From Candidatus Acidianus copahuensis (GTDB taxonomy: Archaea; Thermoproteota; Thermoprotei_A; Sulfolobales; Sulfolobaceae): 64,000 bases of DNA. The stretch's first letter is position 1. Each line of letters opens with the position of its first letter. Location of the stretch: NCBI RefSeq assembly GCF_000632495.1, contig NZ_JFZT01000039.1:114501-178500 (forward strand), read 5' to 3'. Both the position numbers and the translations under genes were made by a program. Below are positions 9,291 through 17,142 of the stretch, in pieces. Under the pieces are notes generated by a model that worked only from the letters and a program-made list of their open reading frames with translations, searched no databases and was not told where the DNA came from.

Positions 9291-9326
9291 AGATTTTTAA
9301 AGGAGTTATGAAGTTAAAAATATGTT

Positions 9327-9374
9327 GTGATGAAAGGGATAAGTCAGATCAGTGAAGAAGTGGAGCGACACTGA
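9327..9374 (+). ncRNA. Box C/D guide sRNA candidate 5' of acyP
   Basis: The order of boxes is C (GTGATGA, 9327-9333), an 11-nt guide, D' (CAGA, 9345-9348, one change from CTGA), a 3-nt spacer, C' (GTGAAGA, 9352-9358), a 12-nt guide (9359-9370) and D (CTGA, 9371-9374). This is the standard archaeal dual-guide layout for 2'-O-methylation by fibrillarin/Nop5/L7Ae. C' and the 3-nt D'-C' spacing are identical to the other two candidates in this window. The D box overlaps the acylphosphatase ribosome-binding site, so the RNA and the acyP mRNA share sequence. Targets were not determined. Confidence 0.72.
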
Positions 9375-9383
9375 GGTGGTTTT

Positions 9384-9656
9384 ATGCTAAAGCGTATGAG
9401 GGTAATAGTTTATGGAACGGTTCAAGGAGTTGGATTTAGGCATTTTGTTCAGATAAATGCAGTTAGGTTAGGTGTTAAAGGGTATGCAAAGAACTTGGAG
9501 GATGGAACAGTAGAGGTAATAGCGGAGGGATATGAGGAATCTCTAGCAAAATTGCTGGAAAAGATAAAACAAGGTCCTCCTATGTCAGAGGTTACAAGAA
9601 CTGAAGTTGAATTCACAGAGTATAAAGGAGAATTCGATTCGTTTGATACATATTAA
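9384..9656 (+). CDS. acyP: Acylphosphatase
   Basis: Hydrolyses carboxyl-phosphate bonds of acyl phosphates. The 90 residues form one alpha/beta acylphosphatase fold. The phosphate-binding loop is VYGTVQGVGFRHFV with the catalytic arginine at R19, and the catalytic asparagine is N37 in GYAKNLEDGTVEV. GAGGTGG at 9373-9379 precedes the ATG at 9384 by 4 nt, which supports this start over the internal ATG at 9396. The ribosome-binding site overlaps the D box of the upstream C/D RNA candidate. It is unlikely to belong to the trp operon functionally, though it lies just 5' of it. Confidence 0.95.
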   Translation: MLKRMRVIVYGTVQGVGFRHFVQINAVRLGVKGYAKNLEDGTVEVIAEGYEESLAKLLEKIKQGPPMSEVTRTEVEFTEYKGEFDSFDTY

Positions 9657-9703
9657 CTTTTAAACTATTGCATTTATTTATTTCCGGTGTTATTGTTGCA
9701 CCA

Positions 9704-10981
9704 ATGGTTGTAGATAGAAGGGAAGAAATTCTACCAAAGTACTGGTATAATATAATACCAGATTTACCTAAACCTCTCCCTCCACCTAGAGATCCACCAG
9801 ATGCCGAGTTCTCCAGGATAGATCTGTTAAGGAAAATAATGCCAAAAGAGGTCTTAAGGCAACAGTTCACTGTGGAGAGATTCGTAAAGATTCCAGAAGA
9901 GGTAAGGAACGGGTATCTTAATATAGGAAGGCCAACTCCCCTTTTAAGAGCAAAGCGATTAGAGGAAAAGTTAGGAACTCCGGCTAAAATATACTTTAAA
10001 TTTGAGGGAGCAACTCCTACAGGTTCCCATAAGATAAATACTGCTATGCCTCAAGCATACTTTGCAAAAAATGAGGGAGTAGAACATGTTGTGACTGAAA
10101 CTGGAGCTGGGCAATGGGGGACAGCAGTAGCTCTTTCGGCAAGTATGTTTTCAATGAAATCTACAGTTTTTATGGTTAAGGTAAGCTACGAACAAAAACC
10201 TCAGAGAAGAACCATAATGCAACTTTATGGAGGAGAAGTATATGCCAGTCCAACTAAGCTTACAGAGTTTGGTAGAAAAATTTTAGACGAAAATCCGTCT
10301 CATCCAGGATCTTTAGGGATAGCAATGAGTGAGGCCATTGAGTATGCTCTTAACAACGACTATAGATACCTTGTTGGAAGTGTATTAGATGTCGCTATAC
10401 TGCATCAAAGCGTTATAGGTCAAGAGTCATTAGCTCAGTTTGAGGAATATGGAGAAGACCCAGATATATTAATAGGCTGTGTAGGAGGAGGAAGTAACTT
10501 TGGAGGGTTTGCATTTCCCTTCTTAGGTTCAAAAATAGGTAAAAAGTTCATAGCCGTAGGTTCTTATGAGATTCCAAAATTCAGTCAGGGTAATTATATC
10601 TACGATTTTCCAGATAGCGCAGGCTTACTTCCATTAGTTAAGATGGTAACTTTGGGAAAGGACTACGTGCCACCTCCTATATACGCTGGGGGATTAAGAT
10701 ATCACGGTGCAGCCCCTTCACTCAGTTTGCTATTAAAGGAGAGAATTGTAGAGTGGAGAGAGTATAGTGAACCAGAGATATTTGAGGCAGCTAAAATCTT
10801 TGCCGAAGCTCAAGGAATAGTCCCTGCGCCAGAATCAGCTCATGCTATAAAGGCAGTTATAGATGAGGCATTAAAAGCTAAAAAAGAAGGAGAGAAAAAG
10901 GTTATAGCGTTTAATTTAAGTGGTCATGGTCTGTTGGACTTGCCTAACTATGAATTAATGATGAAAAGGTTATCGAAATGA
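9704..10981 (+). CDS. trpB: Tryptophan synthase beta chain, TrpB2 type
   Basis: PLP enzyme that condenses indole with serine to form tryptophan. From ATG 9704 it has 425 residues. TGSHKINTA holds the PLP lysine (K110), and ETGAGQWGTA and CVGGGSNFGG are the substrate and phosphate loops. The long N-terminus rich in proline (PDLPKPLPPPRDPPDAEF) marks the TrpB2 subclass that is common in archaea. A TTG at 9668 would add 12 residues without family support; AT-rich TTTATTTA at 9673-9680 sits about 26 bp before ATG 9704, consistent with a leaderless start. First gene of trpBADFEGC; trpA overlaps by 4 nt. Confidence 0.95.
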   Translation: MVVDRREEILPKYWYNIIPDLPKPLPPPRDPPDAEFSRIDLLRKIMPKEVLRQQFTVERFVKIPEEVRNGYLNIGRPTPLLRAKRLEEKLGTPAKIYFKFEGATPTGSHKINTAMPQAYFAKNEGVEHVVTETGAGQWGTAVALSASMFSMKSTVFMVKVSYEQKPQRRTIMQLYGGEVYASPTKLTEFGRKILDENPSHPGSLGIAMSEAIEYALNNDYRYLVGSVLDVAILHQSVIGQESLAQFEEYGEDPDILIGCVGGGSNFGGFAFPFLGSKIGKKFIAVGSYEIPKFSQGNYIYDFPDSAGLLPLVKMVTLGKDYVPPPIYAGGLRYHGAAPSLSLLLKERIVEWREYSEPEIFEAAKIFAEAQGIVPAPESAHAIKAVIDEALKAKKEGEKKVIAFNLSGHGLLDLPNYELMMKRLSK

Positions 10982-11709
10982 AGATGTTAGTTTCTTACAT
11001 GACTCTAGGTTATCCAGAAGAAGAACAATACTTAGAGTTCGTTGAGAGATCTGTAAAAGAAGGTTCAGATATACTTGAGATAGGTGTCCCTCCTAAGTAC
11101 GCTAAATATGATGGACCAGTAATAAGGAAGAGTTATAAAACTGTTTCAGGTAAGATTAAAGACATATGGAGCTTACTTAAGGAGACCAGAGAGAGGGTAA
11201 GGATTCCAATAGTTATTCTAACTTACCTAGAGGATTGGGTACCTACTCTAAACGACTTTCTAGCGAAGTTATATTCCATAGGAATTGATGGATTACTTTT
11301 CCCTGACTTGCTAATAGACTATATAGATGATTATGAGGAATATGTAAAGAAGATAAAGGACGCTGGGCTTAAGGCTGTAATATTTACTGCCCCCTCTGTT
11401 CCAGATCCCTTAATTCAAAAGACATCAACGATTTCTGATCTCTTTCTATACTATGGAGTAAGACCTACTACTGGTGTACCAATACCTGTAAGCGTTGACT
11501 CTCTTATTACTAGAGTAAGAATCCTAGTTTCAAATAAACTTGTAGTAGGTTTTGGATTGTCGGATACAGAGGATATGAGGAAGGCAATGAGAGCAGGAGC
11601 AGATGGGATAGCTATAGGAACTGCGTACATAGAGGCGATAGAAAAAGGAGGAGTAGATGAGGCAATAAAGCTAGTAAAGCAGTATAGGGAGATATTAAAT
11701 GAGTTTTAG
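10978..11709 (+). CDS. trpA: Tryptophan synthase alpha chain
   Basis: Cleaves indole-3-glycerol phosphate to indole and glyceraldehyde-3-phosphate. It is a TIM-barrel protein of 243 residues, a little shorter than bacterial TrpA (about 265). The active-site glutamate lies in DILEIGVPP and the catalytic aspartate in GLLFPDLLID. The phosphate site is formed by VGFGLSDTEDM and DGIAIGTAYIE near the C-terminus. The ATG overlaps the trpB stop by 4 nt (ATGA) and the 3' end overlaps trpD, a tightly coupled operon. Archaeal TrpA with TrpB2 often associates only weakly, so a stable complex should not be assumed. Confidence 0.94.
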   Translation: MKMLVSYMTLGYPEEEQYLEFVERSVKEGSDILEIGVPPKYAKYDGPVIRKSYKTVSGKIKDIWSLLKETRERVRIPIVILTYLEDWVPTLNDFLAKLYSIGIDGLLFPDLLIDYIDDYEEYVKKIKDAGLKAVIFTAPSVPDPLIQKTSTISDLFLYYGVRPTTGVPIPVSVDSLITRVRILVSNKLVVGFGLSDTEDMRKAMRAGADGIAIGTAYIEAIEKGGVDEAIKLVKQYREILNEF

Positions 11710-12733
11710 GCAATATCTAGAAAAGTTAACGCAAAAACAAGATCTAAGTAAGCAGGAAGCATTGGAAGTAGCAAATCTGATAATGGAAGGAAAATTAAAC
11801 GATATCATAATTTCTGCGCTACTGACATCATTAAAAACCAAGGGAGAGTCAGCAGAAGAGATTGCAGGCTTTGTCAGTTCAATGAGAGATCATGCTGTAA
11901 AAATATACTTAGGGGACGCACTGGATACTGCAGGTACTGGAGGGGACGGAATGCACACAATAAACGTTAGTACAATCTCAGCGATCTTGGTAAGCCAGGT
12001 TTATCCAGTAATTAAACATGGAAATAGAGCCGCTAGCAGTAGCAGTGGAAGCGCTGATTTTCTAGAAACTTTAGGCTATAATATAACAATGTCTCCTGAA
12101 AAAAGCGCTGAAGTTTTCAGGAAGACGAAATTCACCTTTCTATTTGCTCAACTGTATCATCCTGCAATGAGAAATGTTGCTAACGTAAGGAAAACGCTTG
12201 GAATAAGAACAATATTTAACCTCCTTGGTCCGTTAACAAATCCAGCTATGACGAGAAGACAGGTAATGGGTATATTTTCTATGAACTTCATGGATAAGAT
12301 AGCCGAAGCATCAGTCATGTTAGGATATGAGAAATTGCTGTTAGTTTATGGTCATCCAGGGATTGATGAAGTTAGTCCAGTTGGACCTACAACTATTTAT
12401 GAAATTTCTGAAAATAAAATAGAGAAATATTCTGTTGATTTCTCTGAACTTATCAATGGGAAAGTCAAAATGGAGAATCTCATCGTAAAGAATAGTGAAG
12501 AATCTGTTATTAAGAGCTTAAGAGCTTTATTAGGTAAGGATAATGAAGTTTTAGAGTTTATAAAGATTAATACTGCCGTTGCCCTTTACGCTGCAGGAAA
12601 AGCTAAAAGCTATGATGACGCATATGAGATTTCCACTCAACTAGCAATGACCGGATTAGGAAAGATTCAGGAAATAATCCAAGAGGGCGGAAATATTGAT
12701 AGATTTAAGTCTCTTTTGGGGATGGTTACTTGA
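11699..12733 (+). CDS. trpD: Anthranilate phosphoribosyltransferase
   Basis: Transfers the phosphoribosyl group of PRPP to anthranilate. The 344 residues show the N-terminal helical domain followed by the nucleoside-phosphorylase-like alpha/beta domain. The glycine loop DTAGTGGDGMHTINVST binds PRPP/Mg, KHGNRAASSSSGSADFLE is the second diagnostic motif, and GVRKTLG-like NVRKTLGIRTIFNLLGPLTNP lines the anthranilate tunnel. It overlaps trpA by 11 nt at the 5' end and the TTG start of trpF by 4 nt at the 3' end. There is no fusion to TrpG. Confidence 0.96.
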   Translation: MSFRQYLEKLTQKQDLSKQEALEVANLIMEGKLNDIIISALLTSLKTKGESAEEIAGFVSSMRDHAVKIYLGDALDTAGTGGDGMHTINVSTISAILVSQVYPVIKHGNRAASSSSGSADFLETLGYNITMSPEKSAEVFRKTKFTFLFAQLYHPAMRNVANVRKTLGIRTIFNLLGPLTNPAMTRRQVMGIFSMNFMDKIAEASVMLGYEKLLLVYGHPGIDEVSPVGPTTIYEISENKIEKYSVDFSELINGKVKMENLIVKNSEESVIKSLRALLGKDNEVLEFIKINTAVALYAAGKAKSYDDAYEISTQLAMTGLGKIQEIIQEGGNIDRFKSLLGMVT

Positions 12734-13323
12734 TTAGATTTAAGGTTTGTGGGATTTCCACACTTAAGGATATTGAGGAACTCTCCAGAACAGATGTGGA
12801 TCTTTTAGGCATTGTAACAGATAAGATAAGTAAGAGATATGTGAGTTCCGAGTTCCTCAGGCTAGCCAGTTTAATGTCTGCAAAGCCTATAGTAGAAGTT
12901 AAGGTTAATGGGAATTTAGGCGAAATGATTAATGGCTTGAAATACGCCAATTACTTACAGATTCATAGACCTTTGTCTGACAAGGAACTTGAAGAACTTA
13001 CTACAATTGAAAGGAAAAGGATTATACTTTACGTTCCAGTTGAAAAAGATCAAGAGGTCTACTTAAATAAGGTTACTAAATATTCGAAGTTTATCCTTCT
13101 TGACTCGCCAAGAAAGGGAAAGGTAGTAGATCTTAGCTTGCTAAAACTATGGGTTAAGAATTATCCGTGGGTAGGTATTGCGGGAGGCATAACGATGGAG
13201 AACATTGAAAGTTTTGTAGATCTTAACCCAGCTTGGATAGACGTTTCTAGTGGAGTAGAGATCTATCCAGGTAAGAAAGACATGGAAAAAGTAAAAGCGA
13301 TGTTAAAGGTGGTAAAGAAATGA
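12730..13323 (+). CDS. trpF: Phosphoribosylanthranilate isomerase
   Basis: Amadori rearrangement of phosphoribosylanthranilate to CdRP. It is a 197-residue TIM barrel with the N-terminal FKVCGIS motif carrying the catalytic cysteine. The catalytic aspartate is expected in the ILLDSPRKGKVVDLS stretch, and GIAGGITMENI and DVSSGVE form the phosphate site. The start is TTG at 12730, inside the last codon and stop of trpD, so translation is coupled. The N-terminal half is more divergent than usual, but length and terminal motifs fit. Confidence 0.92.
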   Translation: MIRFKVCGISTLKDIEELSRTDVDLLGIVTDKISKRYVSSEFLRLASLMSAKPIVEVKVNGNLGEMINGLKYANYLQIHRPLSDKELEELTTIERKRIILYVPVEKDQEVYLNKVTKYSKFILLDSPRKGKVVDLSLLKLWVKNYPWVGIAGGITMENIESFVDLNPAWIDVSSGVEIYPGKKDMEKVKAMLKVVKK

Positions 13324-14573
13324 CTAAAGTTTTCCCAATTACATCGTTTCCTCAACCTTATGAGGTGTTTAGATGTGTAAAACAAGAAGAGAAGTTCTCT
13401 GCTATGCTAGAGAGCGTAGCAGGACCACAAAATAAGGCGAGATATAGCGTCATAGCTTGGGGGCACAGAGACTACATAAACTCCGGAGGTGGAGATATTG
13501 CAGAATATCTTTATGGAGCAATAGAAAGGAGCAAAGGCGTAGATCTTCCAATGTTTGATGCTTATGTAGGTTATATATCATATGATGCGGTAAGGTACTG
13601 GGAAAATATTAAGGACGTGGTTCCACAAGCAGAAAAGTGGCCTAATGGAGAATTCTTTCTTCCTAATAACATGATTATTTACGATCATAATGGCGGTAAG
13701 GTTTATGTTAATGGAGAGATCCCAAAGGGAAACTGCAAAGAGATTTCTATGGAATTTAAGCTCTACGATGAATCTATGGGAAAGGAAGAATATAAAAAGT
13801 CTGTTGAAGAAATCTTAGAGTATATAAGGTCAGGCTACGCGTTTCAGGTAGTGCTCTCTAGGTTCTATCGATATGAAATTAAGGGAGATCCTATGTCTCT
13901 TTATGTAAACCTTAGAAAAATTAATCCTTCACCTTACATGTTTTACCTAAAGTTTGATAAAAGAGAATTAATAGGTTCTAGTCCTGAACTTCTGTATTCA
14001 GTGCAAAAGGGAGTAGTGGAAAGCTATCCAATAGCTGGAACCAGACCGAGGGGAAAAGATCAAGAGGAAGACTTTCAGCTTGAGCAGGATCTTCTATCTT
14101 CTGAAAAGGAAAGGGCTGAACATCTGATGTTAGTGGACTTAGCCCGAAATGATGTAGGAAAGGTATGTTCTCCAGGAACAGTGAAGGTTCCAGATCTTAT
14201 GTATATTGAAAAGTATAGCCATGTTCAACATATGGTCAGTAGAGTTGTAGGAACTTTAAAGCGGAACTTTAGCACAGTTGATGTATTGAAATCGACCTTT
14301 CCAGCAGGTACTGTAAGTGGAGCGCCAAAACCAATATCAATGAATATTATTGAAACTCTTGAACCATATAAAAGAGGTCCTTACGCTGGCGCAGTTGGTT
14401 TTATATCTAATAGTTCTGCAGAGTTTGCCATTGCTATAAGATCTGCATTTTTAAATGATGAACTAGCTAGAATACAAGCAGGAGCAGGGATCGTGTATGA
14501 CTCTATTCCAGAAATGGAATACTATGAGACTGAACATAAGATGAAGGCATTAAAAGTAGCAATGGGTGTTTAA
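13320..14573 (+). CDS. trpE: Anthranilate synthase component I
   Basis: Uses chorismate and ammonia (or glutamine through TrpG) to make anthranilate, the committed step to tryptophan. It has 417 residues, a compact archaeal form. AMLESVAG near residue 30 corresponds to the LLES-type tryptophan feedback site. The chorismate-binding domain contains YPIAGTRPRGKD, LVDLARNDVGKV, FPAGTVSGAPK and a final IQAGAGIVYDSIPEMEYYE. The ATG overlaps the trpF stop by 4 nt. It is distinguished from PabB or isochorismate synthase by the operon and the feedback motif. Confidence 0.95.
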   Translation: MTKVFPITSFPQPYEVFRCVKQEEKFSAMLESVAGPQNKARYSVIAWGHRDYINSGGGDIAEYLYGAIERSKGVDLPMFDAYVGYISYDAVRYWENIKDVVPQAEKWPNGEFFLPNNMIIYDHNGGKVYVNGEIPKGNCKEISMEFKLYDESMGKEEYKKSVEEILEYIRSGYAFQVVLSRFYRYEIKGDPMSLYVNLRKINPSPYMFYLKFDKRELIGSSPELLYSVQKGVVESYPIAGTRPRGKDQEEDFQLEQDLLSSEKERAEHLMLVDLARNDVGKVCSPGTVKVPDLMYIEKYSHVQHMVSRVVGTLKRNFSTVDVLKSTFPAGTVSGAPKPISMNIIETLEPYKRGPYAGAVGFISNSSAEFAIAIRSAFLNDELARIQAGAGIVYDSIPEMEYYETEHKMKALKVAMGV

Positions 14574-14574
14574 T

Positions 14575-15159
14575 TTGGACTTAACACTAATTATAGATAA
14601 TTATGATAGCTTCGTTTATAATATTGCACAAATGATAGGTGAACTAGGTAGCTATCCTATAGTTGTCAGGAACGATGAGATATCGCTTAAGGGAGTAGAG
14701 AGAATCAACCCAGATAGAGTAGTAATATCTCCAGGTCCGGGAACTCCAGAAAAGAAAGAGGATATAGGCATAGGAATAGACGTTATAAAGGTTCTAGGAA
14801 AGAGGATTCCAATTCTAGGTATATGTCTTGGTCATCAAATGATTGGTTATGCTTTTGGCGCTAGGATTAGAAGAGCAAGAGTTGTTTTCCATGGAAAGTT
14901 AAGTAATATTATTCTCTCTAATTCTACTTCGAATCTTTACTATAGTTTACCAAGTGAATTTAGGGCTACAAGATATCATAGCTTAGTAATAGATGACGTT
15001 AAGTCTCCTCTAGAGATTGACGCAAGATCTAGAGAGGATAATGAGATTATGGCAATACATCATCAGGAACTAAAGGTATATGGAGTTCAATTCCATCCGG
15101 AGAGTATAGGAACAGATGTCGGACAGAAGATATTTTATAATTTCCTAAATAGAATATAG
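14575..15159 (+). CDS. trpG: Anthranilate synthase component II (glutamine amidotransferase)
   Basis: Class I glutamine amidotransferase that supplies ammonia to TrpE. The triad is visible: the nucleophilic cysteine in GICLGHQMIGYAFG and His-Glu in VQFHPESIGT. SPGPGTPEK forms the oxyanion region. I choose TTG 14575, directly after the trpE stop, because the protein then begins MDLTLIIDNYDSFVYN as in relatives (194 residues); GTG at 14566 would add three residues. Part of trpBADFEGC, with trpC starting 4 nt after the stop. Confidence 0.94.
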   Translation: MDLTLIIDNYDSFVYNIAQMIGELGSYPIVVRNDEISLKGVERINPDRVVISPGPGTPEKKEDIGIGIDVIKVLGKRIPILGICLGHQMIGYAFGARIRRARVVFHGKLSNIILSNSTSNLYYSLPSEFRATRYHSLVIDDVKSPLEIDARSREDNEIMAIHHQELKVYGVQFHPESIGTDVGQKIFYNFLNRI

Positions 15160-15163
15160 GTAG

Positions 15164-15910
15164 ATGCCAAGATATCTTCAAGGATGGTTAAAGGAAGTTG
15201 TAGATCATTCTTTTGAAAGGGAATATGTTCAGAAACCTAGAGATAGACCAGTCTTTTCCATAATTTCAAGGATAATGGAAATCAAGTCATTAAACAGAAA
15301 TGCAATAATCAGCGAGTTTAAGAGATCCTCACCATCAGGTTTTTCAGCCAATGGAGATCCAGTAGAGTACAGTAAGTTCATGGAAAGTGCAGGAGTTGCA
15401 GGTATAAGCGTTCTTACAGAAGATAAATTCTTTTCAGGATCTTACGCTTATCTTTATTCTATTTCTCATGCAGTCTCCTTACCTGTTTTGATGAAAGATT
15501 TTGTTGTAATTGAAAGACAAATAGATAATGCATATAATCTAGGAGCAGATACAGTTCTCCTTATAGTCAAAATACTTACTGAAAGGGAATTGGAGAGCTT
15601 AATTGAGTACTGTAGATCCTATAAAATGGAGCCTCTAGTTGAGGTTACAGACGAAATGGAATTAGATATAGCTCTTAATGTTGGAGCTAAGCTCATAGGT
15701 GTTAATTCAAGGGATTTGATTACATTTAATATAGACAAGGAAAAAGCAAAGAAACTCATTTCTTTAATTCCTCAAGATAAAATTAAGGTTTTCGAAAGCG
15801 GAATTCAAACTAGGGAAGAGATTGACGAACTAAAGAAAATAGGAACAGATGCCTTTCTAATTGGTTCAACGCTGATGAAAGACCCAGCTAAGATTAAAGA
15901 GTTAATATAG
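15164..15910 (+). CDS. trpC: Indole-3-glycerol-phosphate synthase
   Basis: Ring closure of CdRP to indole-3-glycerol phosphate. The 248-residue TIM barrel matches the well-studied thermostable Sulfolobus enzyme in length and motifs. IISEFKRSSPSG carries the catalytic lysine of beta-1, SVLTEDKFFSG the beta-3 region, PVLMKDFVV a second catalytic lysine, and VESGI-like VFESGIQTREEI the phosphate site. It is the last trp gene. An aminotransferase follows after 14 nt and may be co-transcribed. Confidence 0.96.
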   Translation: MPRYLQGWLKEVVDHSFEREYVQKPRDRPVFSIISRIMEIKSLNRNAIISEFKRSSPSGFSANGDPVEYSKFMESAGVAGISVLTEDKFFSGSYAYLYSISHAVSLPVLMKDFVVIERQIDNAYNLGADTVLLIVKILTERELESLIEYCRSYKMEPLVEVTDEMELDIALNVGAKLIGVNSRDLITFNIDKEKAKKLISLIPQDKIKVFESGIQTREEIDELKKIGTDAFLIGSTLMKDPAKIKELI

Positions 15911-15924
15911 CACACTTCTTTCTA

Positions 15925-17115
15925 ATGATTCAATTCTCAAACTCAATCGGAAAGTTAACAGGCGAAAGCACACTTCTTTATCAAGATATAGCTAGAAGAG
16001 TAGAAAAAGAAAGAGGAATAAAAACAATAAACTTCGGAATAGGCCAGCCTGATGTAATAACGTTTAAAGAAATAAGGGATAAGGCTAAGGAAGCATTAGA
16101 TCAGGGCTTTACCTCATATACTCCCGCAAAGGGAATTGATGAATTAAGACAGAAAATAGCAGAATATCTTTCGATAGAGTACAAAGGTTCAGATGTTAAA
16201 AAAGAGGAAGTAATAGTAACTCCTGGAGCTAAAACTGCTCTTTTTCTTTCCTTTTTACTTTATATAAATCCGGGAGATGAGGTATTACTCTTTGATCCTT
16301 CCTTTTATTCCTATGCTGAAGTAGTAAAGTTATTAGGAGGTAATCCAGTCTACTTAAATGTAAACTTTGACGAAAAATCTGGATTTTCTATAGATTTGGA
16401 AGATCTGAAAGAAAAGATAAATTCTAAGACAAAAATGATAGTTCTGAACAGTCCTCATAATCCTACAGGAATGGTATTTAGTCCTAGTGAAATACAAGGA
16501 ATTCAAGAAATCTCAAAGGAGAGAGGCATTCTACTACTTTCTGATGAAATATATGATCATTTCATTTATGAAGGAAAAATGAGAAGTGTTCTAGAAGATC
16601 CAGAGTGGAGAGAAAATACAATTTACTTGAATGGATTTAGCAAGACGTTTAGTATGACAGGCTGGAGGCTTGGATATATAGTCGCAAAAAAGGAGATAAT
16701 TGATAAAATGGGAATTTTAGCGTCAAATATATATACATGCGCAACTAGCTTTGCGCAAAAGGGTGCTATAGAGTCATTTAATACGTTTAATCATGTAGAG
16801 GAAATGATATCCCTTTTTAGGAGAAGAAGGGACGTGATGTTTGAGGAATTAAGTAAAATTGACGGTATTAAGGTTTACAAGTCCTCAGGAGCATTCTATA
16901 TTTTTCCGGACGTAGGAGGAATTCTTGAGAGAACAAAGCTTAGCGTAAAGGAGTTATCCATAAAACTAATCGAGGAAGCAGGCGTAATTACTATACCAGG
17001 AGAAGTTTTCCCATTAGAGTTAGGAAAGAGGTTCATTAGATTTAGCTTCGCTATAGACGAGGAAAAAATTAAAGAGGGTATAAGAAGGATAAAAGAAACA
17101 TTAGACAAAAGTTGA
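15925..17115 (+). CDS. aspC: Class I aminotransferase, aspartate aminotransferase type
   Basis: PLP aminotransferase of fold type I, 396 residues. The PLP lysine is in NGFSKTFSMTGWRLGY; the cofactor aspartate/tyrosine region is LLLSDEIYDHFIY; NSPHNPTGMVF binds the substrate carboxylate; RFSFA near the end supplies the terminal arginine. Family members in Sulfolobales act mainly on aspartate/2-oxoglutarate, but some accept aromatic amino acids. Its place 14 nt after trpC would suit the latter, so substrate range is inferred. The start is ATG 15925. It ends 27 nt before the convergent valS stop. Confidence 0.88.
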   Translation: MIQFSNSIGKLTGESTLLYQDIARRVEKERGIKTINFGIGQPDVITFKEIRDKAKEALDQGFTSYTPAKGIDELRQKIAEYLSIEYKGSDVKKEEVIVTPGAKTALFLSFLLYINPGDEVLLFDPSFYSYAEVVKLLGGNPVYLNVNFDEKSGFSIDLEDLKEKINSKTKMIVLNSPHNPTGMVFSPSEIQGIQEISKERGILLLSDEIYDHFIYEGKMRSVLEDPEWRENTIYLNGFSKTFSMTGWRLGYIVAKKEIIDKMGILASNIYTCATSFAQKGAIESFNTFNHVEEMISLFRRRRDVMFEELSKIDGIKVYKSSGAFYIFPDVGGILERTKLSVKELSIKLIEEAGVITIPGEVFPLELGKRFIRFSFAIDEEKIKEGIRRIKETLDKS

Positions 17116-17142
17116 TGAAAAAGATTTAGAGCGACTGGTGAG

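Noticed and set aside
9656..9703. Tryptophan leader peptide before trpB
   Set aside because: The TTG-started frame at 9668 has no Trp codon and is in frame with trpB itself.
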